Positions 23,347-31,814 are shown, counted from the first letter of the stretch. The stretch: DNA of 64,000 nucleotides from Amycolatopsis regifaucium (GCF_001613935.1 NZ_LQCI01000001.1:233314-297313), one strand, 5' to 3'. The notes: generated by a model not told the origin, from the sequence alone. Program-made: numbers and translations.

Positions 23347-24432
23347 TCAGTTGGCCGGTTTGACCTCGGTCTTCGGGTCACCGTCGACCGCGGCGGACAG
23401 CTGCGGGACGATCCGGTCGATCACGTAGGGCAGGCTCAGCACGGTCACGAACGAGACCGCGCTGCCGTAGGTCCCTTCGTTCTCGATGAAGACCTCGCGC
23501 TTTTCCTTCGCCACCTTCAGTCCACTGTAGAGCGCGTCCTTGCCGAGGATCTCCTGCGCCTTGGCCGGGGTGTCGATGAGCCACACGAGTGCGTCGCGGT
23601 CGAGCAGGTCGGTCCGTTCGGCGCTGAGGCTCTTGCCGAACTTGTCGCCGATGGCGGCGTCGAGGTCGGCCGGCAGTTTGAAGCCGAGCGATTCGAGGAT
23701 GTGCGAGCGTCCGTCCTGGCTGCCGTAGACGAAGTAGCCCTCGTAGGTAGACGCCATCAGCGCCGACTTGCCCTGGAACTCCGGGTGCTCCTTGCGCACC
23801 TGGGCGAACTTGTCCTCGACGCCCTTGACCAGTTCGTTCGCCTTGGTGGCGCGTCCGACGGCCTGGCCGACCTTCTTGGTCGCCTCGTTCCACGGGATGC
23901 CGTAGTCGTTGTACTCCTTGGGCTGCGCGACGACCGGGACGCCGATCTGGCTCAGCTTGTCGTACTGCTCCTTGGTGAGCCCGGAGTACAGCGCGATGAT
24001 CAGATCCGGCTTCAGCGCCGCGATCTTCTCGTACTGCGGTCCGTCGACGTCCTTGAGGACCTCGGGCAGCGCGGCGCCGCCGAGTTTGCCGGTCGCCCAC
24101 GGGCCGATGGTGCCGGGGAACTTGCCGAGCCACTCGGTGACCCCGACCGGGACCACGCCGAGGGCGAGCAGCGCGTCCTGCTCGGTCAGGCCCACCGTGA
24201 CGACCCGCTTGGGTTCCTGCGTGATGGTGGTGCTGCCGTACTTGTGCTCGATCGTCGTCGGGAACGCGTTGGCGTCGACCGCGGAGCCGGCGGAGTTCTG
24301 CGCGGCCGGGGCGGGTGACTCGCCGCCACCTCCGCACGCGGTGAGCGAGGCGGCCAGCACCAGTGAGGACGCCAGTACACCGGCGGTCTTCAGGCGCCCG
24401 CGCACGGCGGAGAGAGTGGGGATTCGGGCCAT
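23347..24432 (-). CDS. Ferric-siderophore ABC transporter substrate-binding lipoprotein
   Basis: 361 residues. An N-terminal signal peptide ends in the lipobox LTAC followed by Gly residues, so the protein is a membrane-anchored lipoprotein outside the cell membrane. The rest fits the FecB/FepB-type periplasmic-binding family (PF01497): RVVTVGLTEQDALLALGVVPVGV near the N-terminus, then YEKIAALKPDLIIAL. It should capture the ferric form of the siderophore made by the adjacent NRPS and deliver it to an FecCD-type permease. No permease or ATPase for this importer is in the window. An iron box lies about 50-70 bases upstream of the start, predicting repression in iron-replete cells. An AAGGA ribosome site precedes the ATG. 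Confidence 0.93.
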   Translation of the reverse strand: MARIPTLSAVRGRLKTAGVLASSLVLAASLTACGGGGESPAPAAQNSAGSAVDANAFPTTIEHKYGSTTITQEPKRVVTVGLTEQDALLALGVVPVGVTEWLGKFPGTIGPWATGKLGGAALPEVLKDVDGPQYEKIAALKPDLIIALYSGLTKEQYDKLSQIGVPVVAQPKEYNDYGIPWNEATKKVGQAVGRATKANELVKGVEDKFAQVRKEHPEFQGKSALMASTYEGYFVYGSQDGRSHILESLGFKLPADLDAAIGDKFGKSLSAERTDLLDRDALVWLIDTPAKAQEILGKDALYSGLKVAKEKREVFIENEGTYGSAVSFVTVLSLPYVIDRIVPQLSAAVDGDPKTEVKPAN

Positions 24433-24483
24433 CGTCCGTCCTTCTTGATCGGCGGTCCGGCGAAATGCCGGATTAATCGATAT

Positions 24484-24502
24484 TCAGGTTTGCCTAACCT
24501 AA
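24484..24502 (-). promoter_or_regulatory. IdeR/DmdR-type iron box
   Basis: TCAGGTTTGCCTAACCTAA matches the actinobacterial iron-box consensus TTAGGTTAGNCTAACCTAA at all but two of the 18 specified positions. It lies between the leftward siderophore-binding-protein gene and the remnant of an ABC exporter. Fe(II)-bound DtxR-family repressors (IdeR, DmdR1) use such 19-bp dyads, so the gene should be derepressed under iron limitation. Confidence 0.88.
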
Positions 24503-24545
24503 GACGCCGAACGGCCGAACGCAACCGGCTCCGCTGCGTCCCGGA

Positions 24546-24780
24546 TCACGTCCGTGACCGGTTGTCCGACCAGGCCGCCCAAAGCGTTGCGTACCGACCA
24601 CCGGAGGCCACGAGTTCGTCGTGCGTCCCGCTTTCGACGACCGCGCCCGCGTCGAGCACGACGACCCGGTCCGAGGCCGCCGCCTGCGTCAGCCGGTGCG
24701 CGACGACGAGACCGGTCCGGCCTTCGAGCGCGGCCGCCGCGGCGGCTTCGAGGGTTCTCGCGCCCGCGCTGGTCGAACGC
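24546..24780 (-). pseudogene. 3' remnant of an ABC exporter (probably siderophore export)
   Basis: Reading leftward to the TGA at 24546-24548, about 75 residues look like the end of an ABC-exporter nucleotide-binding domain. They include [20 protein letters not shown] (the H-loop region), [19 protein letters not shown] and GGRYATLW. Upstream of roughly 24765-24785 the frame stops resembling an ATPase; Walker A, Walker B, the signature motif and the whole membrane domain are missing. The opposite strand there becomes the coding region of an unrelated gene. Exporters of this type are regular partners of siderophore NRPS genes. It is a truncated, presumably non-functional stump. Confidence 0.75.
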
Positions 24781-25494
24781 CACACGTGGGCCTTGCTCGC
24801 CACTGCCGCCGATCCCGGCGTCGCGGTCGAATTGCTCCTCTCGCGCCAATGCGCCGACGGCACGTTCCCGAAGCATCTCGACACCATGGAGTGCGGATCC
24901 GGCGACCTCGCCGCGACAGCCTCGGCGGTCACGGCGCTGGCCGCGCGGCCGTTCACCGACGCCGCACCCGCCTCGAAACGACCGGACGGCTGGTCCGAGC
25001 GGCGCGTGTCGGCGGTCGTCTCCGCGGTGACGGCGCTCGGTGTCCGGCCGACCGGCGAGGGATTGGTGACCGGCGAGGCGGGGACACCGGATGTCGCGCT
25101 CAGCGCTTCGGTCGCCGCCGCCCGGCAGGTGGCGGGGCTGGACGCGAGCGGTACCGCGCGTTCGCTGGGCAAGCTCGCGCGGGCCGACGGCGGTTTCGCC
25201 AAGGAACCCGAGGGCGACGGGGCGACTGATTTCCCGACGAGCCTGGCCGCCGCGCCGGGTGTCGCCGGCCGGTCGTGGCTCACCGCTGCCGACTCGCCGT
25301 TGTCGCCCGCGCTCCGGCTGCCGCTTTCGGGAGCCGACGCGGCGTCCGGCACCCAGTTGCGGGCCACCGCTCAGCCCGCCTTGCCGCCCTGGCTGATGTG
25401 GGGCCTGACCGGACTGGCCGGATCGCTGCTGCTCGCGGCGATCGTCCTGATTTTCCTGCTCCGTCGATTCATCAAGACCAAGGGGGGTCTCGTC
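24781..25494 (+). pseudogene. 5'-truncated alpha/alpha-barrel (prenyltransferase/squalene-oxidase-like) protein
   Basis: Roughly 235 residues are recognisable: [42 protein letters not shown] and [12 protein letters not shown], which are repeats of an alpha6/alpha6-barrel. A transmembrane segment (WGLTGLAGSLLLAAIVLIFL) and basic anchor follow. The signal peptide and first half of the barrel are missing; the preceding sequence in this frame is antisense to the ABC-exporter stump. The frame runs without a stop into the next gene at 25495. Its position before DUF4430 proteins and an ECF transporter suggests the barrel half of a transcobalamin-like binder. I treat it as the broken 5' end of the operon. 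Confidence 0.65.
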
Positions 25495-26079
25495 ATGAGA
25501 AAACTGCTCGCCGTCACGTCCGTCCTCATCGGACTGACGATCGCCGTACCCGCGACCGCGCGGGCGGTCGACCCGGCCAAGGGCTACGCCGGGGTCTGCA
25601 CCGGCGCCGACGCCCGCACCGGGGTCACCGTCGTCGTCGACTTCCAGGAACTGGACGGCAACGGCGGCACCGCCGCGCCGACGATCACGCGCTGCTCACC
25701 CAACGCGAACCCCGGCACCGCCCGCACCGGAATCAAGGCCTTGCAGGACGCGGGCATCGCCGTCGCCGGGACCGCGAAGTGGGGCCTCGGTTTCGTCTGT
25801 CGCCTGGAGGGCCGCCCGGCCGCGACGGAAACCCTTCCGCTGACGACCAACCCGAACTACAAGGAGGCGTGCGTGATCACCCCGTCGCCGGTCGCGTACT
25901 GGGGTTACTGGTACGCCGACGGTTCCGGTTCCGCCTGGACCTACAGCAGCCAGGGCGCGCTCAACCGCAACGTCGTCCCCGGCGGCTTCGAAGGCTGGTC
26001 GTTCTCGCTGAACAAGTCCGCGTCGACCAACCCGCCGCCCAGGGTGACGCCGTCGAACCCGGCTCGCACCGTCCAATGA
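25495..26079 (+). CDS. Secreted DUF4430 (transcobalamin C-terminal-like) protein, 194 aa
   Basis: The ATG at 25495 follows a strong purine-rich ribosome site (AAGGGGGG) and begins a signal peptide ending near ATARA. The mature part has the pattern GVTVVVDFQEL, RC, TGIKALQDAGIAVAG, GFVCRLEG, C, PVAYWGYWYADG and GGFEGWSFSL, with four cysteines likely to form disulfides. That pattern matches the beta-domain found at the C-terminus of transcobalamin and intrinsic factor. It has a paralogue in the next gene, with which it shares an ATGA overlap (26076-26079). It lacks a membrane anchor. In-frame read-through from the upstream barrel fragment is possible because no stop separates them, but the signal peptide and ribosome site argue for a separate start. 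Cobalamin binding is inferred. Confidence 0.68.
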   Translation: MRKLLAVTSVLIGLTIAVPATARAVDPAKGYAGVCTGADARTGVTVVVDFQELDGNGGTAAPTITRCSPNANPGTARTGIKALQDAGIAVAGTAKWGLGFVCRLEGRPAATETLPLTTNPNYKEACVITPSPVAYWGYWYADGSGSAWTYSSQGALNRNVVPGGFEGWSFSLNKSASTNPPPRVTPSNPARTVQ

Positions 26080-27005
26080 GGAGGGTCTTCGGTGTGGTGG
26101 CGGCGCTCTTCCTGATCGCCGCCGCTTCGCCGTCCGCGCACGCGATCGATCAGGGCAAGGGACATCCCGGCTTCTGCAAGGACGGCACCGGGGTCACCGT
26201 GGTCGTCGACTTCCAGCAGCTGGGCGGCACGACCATCGTGCGCTGCAATCCCCAGCCGACCCGGGACACCGGGCTGGACGCGCTCAAGGGCGCGGGTTTC
26301 CAGATCGCCGGTGTGCAGCGCTGGGGTGAGTCGTTCGTCTGCCGGATCGAGAACCGGCCGTCCGCGACCGAGCAGCTTCCCGTCGCCGGGCGCGAGCAGT
26401 ACCGCGAGATGTGCGTCGACACGCCTCCCTCCGGAGCGTACTGGTCCTATTGGCAGGCTTCGAACAACTGCGCGTGGGACTACAGCCAATGGGGTGTGAA
26501 GAACCGTGACTTCATCCCCGGCGGGTTCGAGGGCTGGTCCTTCTCACTGAACGCCACCACGGCGAACAACCCGGTCCCGCGGATCGCCGCGGTGCGGCCG
26601 GGTACCGAAGGACAGCCCTGCCTGCCACCTGAGGAAGCGAAGCCGTCCACCGGGGATCCCGCCGAACGGCAAGGGCAACGGCCACAGGCCGGAAACGGGC
26701 AGGGCCAGGAGCCGCCCGCGGGCGAGAGGCCGGGTGCGGACGAGCCGCCTGCCGCGGGACAGAGTGCCGGCGCGCTGCCGCCGCCCAAGCCGCGTCCGAG
26801 CGCGTCGGCGCGGCCGAAGGCGAACGACCCGTCGGGCAACGTCGCGTTCACCGGTGGGGAGAACGCCGAGGACGTCACCGCGATGCTCGACCGTGAATCC
26901 GGCGCGAGTGGCTGGGCACCCTGGGCGGCGGGAGCGGCGGTCCTGATGTTGTGTGTGGCCGGATTCCTGGTGGCGCGCCGACGTAAACGCGCCCAGGGAA
27001 CCTGA
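26076..27005 (+). CDS. Membrane-anchored DUF4430 protein with Pro-rich stalk, 309 aa
   Basis: A signal peptide (to about SAHA) leads into a domain paralogous to the preceding protein: TGVTVVVDFQQLGG, RC, TGLDALKGAGFQIAGVQRWG, FVCRIENRPSATEQLP, SGAYWSYWQAS and GGFEGWSFSLN. After residue about 190 comes a low-complexity Pro/Gly/Gln-rich stalk. A single C-terminal membrane helix (WAAGAAVLMLCVAGFLV) and a basic RRRKR tail follow, so the domain is displayed on the outer face of the cell membrane. Start and stop overlap both neighbours as ATGA. Its place immediately before the ECF transporter genes suggests a docking or capture protein for that transporter's vitamin substrate. Confidence 0.72.
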   Translation: MRRVFGVVAALFLIAAASPSAHAIDQGKGHPGFCKDGTGVTVVVDFQQLGGTTIVRCNPQPTRDTGLDALKGAGFQIAGVQRWGESFVCRIENRPSATEQLPVAGREQYREMCVDTPPSGAYWSYWQASNNCAWDYSQWGVKNRDFIPGGFEGWSFSLNATTANNPVPRIAAVRPGTEGQPCLPPEEAKPSTGDPAERQGQRPQAGNGQGQEPPAGERPGADEPPAAGQSAGALPPPKPRPSASARPKANDPSGNVAFTGGENAEDVTAMLDRESGASGWAPWAAGAAVLMLCVAGFLVARRRKRAQGT

Positions 27006-28114
27006 TGACGTCGTACTTCCTGCCGCGCGACCTGCATCCGGCCGCCTGGTGGGTGTGGGCGCTCGGTCTCGCCGTCGCGGCGGCCAGGACGACGAATCCG
27101 TGGCTGCTGCTGACCATCGTGGCCGTCGCGGGCTACGTCGTCGTGGCCCGGCGCACCGAGGCGCCGTGGGCCTTGGCGTTCCGGCTCTACCTCTACCTCG
27201 GCGCGCTCATCGTGGCGGTCCGGGTGTTCTTCCGGCTCGTGTTCGGCGGCGGCGAGGGCGCCACGATCATCCTGCGGCTGCCCGAAATCCCGCTGCCCGC
27301 GTGGGCGGCGGGCATCCGGCTGTTCGGCGATGTCTCCGCGGAATCGTTGCTGGGCGGCCTCTACGACGGGATGCGGCTGGCCGCGATGGTGATCTGCCTC
27401 GGCGCGGCCAACGCGCTGGCGAACCCGAAACGCCTGCTCAAGGCGATGCCGCCCGCGTTGTACGAAGTGGGCACCGCGGTGATCGTCGCGCTTTCGGTGT
27501 TCCCGCAGCTGGCCGAAAGCGTCCTGCGGGTCCGGCGGGCCCGCAAACTGCGGGGTGGTTCCGGCAAGAAGATGAAGGCCCTGCACGCCGTTCTCATCCC
27601 GGTCCTGGAGGACGCGCTGTCCCGTTCGCTGCAGCTCGCCGCGTCGATGGACTCCCGCGGTTACGGACGAGCAGGGACGCTCGAGGCGCGTGCCCGGCTG
27701 CTCACCGGCACGCTGATGATCGTCGGCCTGCTCGGCGTCTGCGTCGGCGTTTACGCCACTTTGGACGGTTCGACGCCCAGGTTCCTCGCCGCACCGGTGC
27801 TTTCCGCCGGGGTGCTGATCGGACTCGCCGGATTCCGGGCCGCGGGCAAACGTGTCCAGCGCACCCGTTACCGGCCCGACCGCTGGCATCCGGCGGAACT
27901 CGTCGTCGCCGCGAGCGGGGGCGCGGTCGCGGGTGTGCTGTTCATGACCTCCAGCGTGAACCCGATGGACCTCAACCCGTCGCTGCTCAACCTGTCCTGG
28001 CCGTCGCTGTCGTGGGGTCCGTTGTTCGGGGTACTGGCCGGAGTGGTACCCGCCTTCCTGACCCCGGTCCCCGAACCGCCGTACGCCGCGCTCGAAGAAG
28101 AAGTGCACACATGA
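27005..28114 (+). CDS. ECF transporter T component (EcfT/CbiQ family)
   Basis: 369 residues with multiple hydrophobic helices (MVICLGAANALANPKRLLKAMP, VIVALSVFPQLAESVL). Two Ala-Arg coupling helices are visible around ESVLRVRRARKLRGGSGKK and SRSLQLAASMDSRGYGRAG; the short RRARK and SRGYG elements are the T-component signatures that contact the ATPases. The protein scaffolds the energising module of an energy-coupling-factor vitamin importer. It overlaps both neighbours by ATGA and is followed directly by the fused ATPase. Confidence 0.88.
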   Translation: MTSYFLPRDLHPAAWWVWALGLAVAAARTTNPWLLLTIVAVAGYVVVARRTEAPWALAFRLYLYLGALIVAVRVFFRLVFGGGEGATIILRLPEIPLPAWAAGIRLFGDVSAESLLGGLYDGMRLAAMVICLGAANALANPKRLLKAMPPALYEVGTAVIVALSVFPQLAESVLRVRRARKLRGGSGKKMKALHAVLIPVLEDALSRSLQLAASMDSRGYGRAGTLEARARLLTGTLMIVGLLGVCVGVYATLDGSTPRFLAAPVLSAGVLIGLAGFRAAGKRVQRTRYRPDRWHPAELVVAASGGAVAGVLFMTSSVNPMDLNPSLLNLSWPSLSWGPLFGVLAGVVPAFLTPVPEPPYAALEEEVHT

Positions 28115-29706
28115 TCGAACTGAATGAGGTCTCCTTCACCTACCGCGGCCGCTCCGAACCGGTGCTGTCCGACGTGACGCTGTCCATCGGTGAGGGCGAA
28201 CTCGTGCTCTTCGCGGGCCAGACCGGAGCGGGCAAATCGACGCTACTGGGCACGATCAACGGTCTCGTCCCGCATTTCACCGGCGGCCATCTGGAAGGCA
28301 CGGTGTCCGTCGACGGCGTCACGACGCGGTCGCGACCGCCCCGCGAGTTCGCGCATCTGGTCGGCGTCGTCGGACAGGACCCGCTCGCGGGCTTCGTCAC
28401 CGACACCGTCGAGGACGAACTGGCGTACGGAATGGAGCAACTCGGCCTCGATCCGCAGGTGATGCGCCGCCGCGTCGAGGAGACGCTGGACCTCCTCGGC
28501 ATCGCGGAACTGCGCAGGCGCGCGTTGCGGACCCTGTCCGGCGGACAGCAGCAGCGGGTGGCGATCGGCTCGGTGCTCACCACGCATCCGAAGGTGCTCG
28601 TGCTGGACGAACCGACGTCCGCCCTGGACCCGACCGCGGCCGAGGAGGTGCTGGCGACGCTGGCCAGGCTGGTGGAGGACCTCGGCACGACGGTGCTGAT
28701 GGCCGAACACCGCATGGAACGCGTGATCCCGTTCGCGGATCGGATGATCTACGTTCCGGGTACCGGCGCGGTGGTGGACGGTCCGCCGCCCGAGGTGCTG
28801 AAGGACATGCCCATCGCCCCGCCCATCGTCCAATTGGGACGGCTGGCGGGCTGGGATCCGTTGCCGATGGCGGTGCGCGATGCCCGTCGCCGCGCTTCCT
28901 CGCTTTCACTGGGGACTCCGCCGGCCCGGACCACGGTCGAGGGCGAGGAGGTGCTCACCGCGGCCGGGATCGTGGTCCGGTACGGGCCGAAGGTCGCGGT
29001 GCGCGAGGTCGATCTCGTCCTGCGGGCCGGTGAGGTGCTGGCGATGATGGGCCGCAACGGTTCCGGCAAGTCGTCGCTGCTGTGGGCGGTACAGGGCTCC
29101 GGCCCCCGGCAGGGCGGCACGGTCACCGTCGAGGGCAAGGATCCGAAGACGCTGAGCAGCTCGGCGGCCCGCGCACTGGTCGGCATGGTGCCGCAGACCG
29201 CGAGCGACCTGCTGTACCTGCAGACCGTCGCCGCCGAATGCGAGGCAGCCGACGCGGAGTCGGGGGTGGAACCGCGTTGTTGCCGGGCGCTGCTCGACCG
29301 GCTCGCTCCGGGGATCGATCCCGACTCGCATCCGCGCGACCTGTCGGAGGGGCAGCGGCTCGCGCTGGTGCTCGCGGTGCAGTTGTCGGCCGCGCCCCGG
29401 ATCATGCTGCTGGACGAACCCACCCGGGGTCTCGACTACCTGGCGAAGGCAGCGCTGGCGCGGATGATCGCGTCCTTGACGGCCGAGGGCAAAGCGGTCG
29501 TCGTGGCCACGCACGACGTCGAATTCGTCGCGACGGTCGCGCGGCGCGTGGTCGTGATGGCGGAAGGAGAAGTCGTCTCCGACGGTCCGACCGCCGACGT
29601 ACTGGGCGGCTCGCCGGCGTTCGCGACGCAGGTCGCCAAGATCCTCGGGGAACCGTGGCTCACCGTCGACGACGTCCGCTCGGCGCTCGCACAGGAGGTC
29701 CGGTGA
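28111..29706 (+). CDS. ECF transporter ATPase, two ABC domains fused (EcfA-EcfA')
   Basis: 531 residues. Domain 1 (about 1-230) has Walker A AGQTGAGKST, signature LSGGQQQRV and Walker B VLVLDEPTSA. Domain 2 (about 290-525) has Walker A MGRNGSGKSS, a modified signature LSEGQRLAL and Walker B IMLLDEPTRG. Both NBDs of an ECF module thus sit on one chain, a common actinobacterial arrangement. It powers the importer with the T protein upstream and the S protein downstream. The start overlaps the T gene (ATGA), and its stop overlaps the GTG start of the S gene (GTGA). Confidence 0.92.
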   Translation: MIELNEVSFTYRGRSEPVLSDVTLSIGEGELVLFAGQTGAGKSTLLGTINGLVPHFTGGHLEGTVSVDGVTTRSRPPREFAHLVGVVGQDPLAGFVTDTVEDELAYGMEQLGLDPQVMRRRVEETLDLLGIAELRRRALRTLSGGQQQRVAIGSVLTTHPKVLVLDEPTSALDPTAAEEVLATLARLVEDLGTTVLMAEHRMERVIPFADRMIYVPGTGAVVDGPPPEVLKDMPIAPPIVQLGRLAGWDPLPMAVRDARRRASSLSLGTPPARTTVEGEEVLTAAGIVVRYGPKVAVREVDLVLRAGEVLAMMGRNGSGKSSLLWAVQGSGPRQGGTVTVEGKDPKTLSSSAARALVGMVPQTASDLLYLQTVAAECEAADAESGVEPRCCRALLDRLAPGIDPDSHPRDLSEGQRLALVLAVQLSAAPRIMLLDEPTRGLDYLAKAALARMIASLTAEGKAVVVATHDVEFVATVARRVVVMAEGEVVSDGPTADVLGGSPAFATQVAKILGEPWLTVDDVRSALAQEVR

Positions 29707-30557
29707 CCACCGCGCCCGCGGTCCGGCTCGGCCCGCGCTCGGCGCTGGTGCTCGCGCTCGCGTCGCTCGCGGGACTGATGATGTTCCTGTGGCCGCTCCT
29801 GGTCCGTGTCGAACCGCAGGCGACGCAGCACGGCCCGGACGCGCCGTTCGTGTTCATCGGGCTCCTGCCCGTCCTGATCGTCATCGTGCTGGCCGAAATG
29901 TCCGAAGGGGGCATGGATTCCAAGGCCCTCGCGATGCTCGGGGTGCTTTCGGCGGTGAACGCGGCGTTGCGCCCGCTGGGGGCGGGGACCGCGGGCATCG
30001 AGACCGTGTTCTTCGTCCTGGTGCTGGCGGGACGGGTGCTCGGGCCCGGATTCGGTTTCGTGCTGGGCTGTACGTCGATGTTCGCTTCCGCGTTGCTGAC
30101 CGCGGGCGTCGGGCCGTGGCTGCCGTTCCAGATGATGTGCTCGGCGTGGATCGGGATGGGCGCGGGACTGCTGCCGCGCCGTGTCACCGGCAAGGCCGAG
30201 ATCGCGATGCTGATCGGCTACGGGATCTTCGTCGCGTATGTGTTCGGGTTCCTGATGAACCTGTGGTTCTGGCCGTTCATCACCGACGCCGAAGTGCCGT
30301 ACCACGACGGCCACATCTCCTACGTGCCCGGCGCCCCGGTGCTGGAGAACCTGCACCGGTTCGCCGTGTTCACGCTGCTGACTTCGACGGCCGGCTGGGA
30401 TACCGGGCGGGCGGTCACCAACGCGGTGGCGATCCTGGTGCTGGGGCCCGCCGTCCTCGCCACGTTGCGCCGGGCCTCCCGGAAGGCTTCCTTCGGCCGG
30501 AGTACTTCGGACGCCCGATCGCCCAGAGCGCCAAGGGAGTCGGGAAGGCGGCGGTGA
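29703..30557 (+). CDS. ECF transporter S component, probable cobalamin-type (CbrT-like)
   Basis: 284 residues with about six hydrophobic helices, including LAMLGVLSAVNAALRPLG, VFFVLVLAGRVLGPGFGFVLG, and a GPWLPFQMMCSAWIGMGAGLLP segment. This last pattern (GP-W-PFQM near a G-rich helix) resembles CbrT-type S proteins, which take up cobalamin or precursors. The long polar loop WPFITDAEVPYHDGHISYVP may be specific to this branch. The GTG start at 29703 overlaps the ATPase stop. The substrate is not proven by sequence; cobalamin is inferred from family resemblance plus the transcobalamin-like secreted neighbours. The C-terminus is a basic unstructured tail. Confidence 0.78.
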   Translation: MTTAPAVRLGPRSALVLALASLAGLMMFLWPLLVRVEPQATQHGPDAPFVFIGLLPVLIVIVLAEMSEGGMDSKALAMLGVLSAVNAALRPLGAGTAGIETVFFVLVLAGRVLGPGFGFVLGCTSMFASALLTAGVGPWLPFQMMCSAWIGMGAGLLPRRVTGKAEIAMLIGYGIFVAYVFGFLMNLWFWPFITDAEVPYHDGHISYVPGAPVLENLHRFAVFTLLTSTAGWDTGRAVTNAVAILVLGPAVLATLRRASRKASFGRSTSDARSPRAPRESGRRR

Positions 30558-30668
30558 GGGCGATCGCGCGAACTGACCACCGATCGTCCACAGTGGACCA
30601 ATCCCACTCACCGGGGCACTCTTCCCGCTGTGCGGCGAGTTCGGTGACCGCTGTGCTAACTTCCGGGA

Positions 30669-31301
30669 ATGCGCGGAGGCTCCAGGATTCCCTTCAGCAG
30701 GACGCTCGCGGTGGCGGCGTCGGTGCTTCTGGTCTCGCTCGCCGGCCCGGGAGCGACGGCGAACGCCGCCGGCGGCCAGCCGCCGCGGCACGGCTGCGAA
30801 TGCGCGACCCCGTCGATCGACCGGTTGCAGCAGTGGCTCGCGTCCGGTGAGGGTACGACGGTTCCGGCGACCGGCAGTCTGCTCGTCCGCGAGCGCGGCG
30901 GATACGCGGCCAAGGTGACCTTCCTCAACGCCGAGTGGCACGTGATCGTCGTCTGGCTGGGGAACCGGTTCGAGGCGCAGGCCGACCTTTCGAAATCCAC
31001 CGGTTTCTGGCTGACCTACCGCGCGACCGATGATCTCTACGTGCAGCTGCGTCCCGCGTCGCACTGGAGCGGCGGCGACAAATGGCTCACGAAGGTGCCG
31101 TCGACCGGCGGGAAACTCGTGAAGAGGTTCTTCAGCTTCGCGCCCCGCGCGTGGACGACGCTGCCGGAACTCGGCAAGCCGTCGTACTCGTTCGCGTCCG
31201 CGCTGGCCGAGGCGCGTGGTCTGGTCTTCGTCGGCAAGACCGCCAACGAACTCGACTTCCGCGGATTGCGTGTCGACCGCTACACCCCGCCCTGTCTCTG
31301 A
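30669..31301 (+). CDS. Secreted protein of unknown function, 210 aa
   Basis: A basic N-terminus and hydrophobic stretch (LAVAASVLLVSLAGPGATANA) give a Sec signal peptide with cleavage near residue 33. The mature part begins with a CEC pair. It continues as a mixed beta-rich, aromatic sequence (FLNAEWHVIVVWLGNRFE, GFWLTYRATDDLYVQLRP, ALAEARGLVFVGKT) and has another cysteine near its end. The aromatic pattern is reminiscent of carbohydrate-binding beta-sandwiches, but I do not recognise a family. It stands alone, 111 bases after the ECF operon and before a 513-base AT-richer gap, and is probably its own transcription unit. Confidence 0.7.
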   Translation: MRGGSRIPFSRTLAVAASVLLVSLAGPGATANAAGGQPPRHGCECATPSIDRLQQWLASGEGTTVPATGSLLVRERGGYAAKVTFLNAEWHVIVVWLGNRFEAQADLSKSTGFWLTYRATDDLYVQLRPASHWSGGDKWLTKVPSTGGKLVKRFFSFAPRAWTTLPELGKPSYSFASALAEARGLVFVGKTANELDFRGLRVDRYTPPCL

Positions 31302-31814
31302 GTGCCGCCGATCCGTACGCGGTCGGTCGGCCTCCCGCGCGCCGAATCCAATTCTAACCGTGTTCCGCTAAGGAAACGCTAAGCGTCATCCTTAGCGTAA
31401 TCGGACGGTTGTGCTGGATTTGCGGATACCGTAGTCGTAACGCCGGAAAAGTTCGTATCGAGTGCGTTATTGGCGATCAAACTCGGATATTCGTGCGATC
31501 CGTCAGATGATCGCCAACGTCGGTGAATAGGTTATCTTTCAACCATTCCGGAATGATTGACGAAGAACCGCCTCTTGGTGGGCTTTATCCCTTTGTTACC
31601 TGACGCCGGGTTGTTTCGATCATCGGGTGCTCGTACGGTCGGAGACACGATGGGGTGACACGGTGGGGGTTCTGGGGTTTCAAGAGTCGACCACGAGTCG
31701 TGGTCGAGAATCACTTTTACTCTTTCGTGTTCTCTGTTCGTCCGGATCCGGGATATCGAAGATCGCCTTGCCGTAATCGATGTACTCTCAATCTGATGGG
31801 GAGCGTGTTCGACA
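31302..31814. other. AT-richer intergenic region upstream of the bacteriocin
   Basis: These 513 bases are clearly lower in GC than their surroundings and carry no convincing gene; a leftward frame across 31532-31996 has no coding character and runs into the bacteriocin gene. The region holds the repeat cluster at 31366-31397 and presumably the bacteriocin promoter, which I could not place with confidence. Confidence 0.6.
31366..31397. promoter_or_regulatory. CGCTAAG repeat cluster, possible operator
   Basis: CGCTAAGG (31366-31373) and CGCTAAGC (31377-31384) form a direct repeat with 11-base periodicity. CTTAGCG (31391-31397) is the inverted copy of the second. Repeats one helical turn apart suit side-by-side binding of a response regulator or similar protein. 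They lie about 420 bases upstream of the bacteriocin start. Confidence 0.4.

Noticed and set aside
24445..26079. A single 544-residue gene
   Set aside because: It joins antisense of the exporter stump, a barrel fragment and a separately initiated secreted protein with its own signal peptide and ribosome site.
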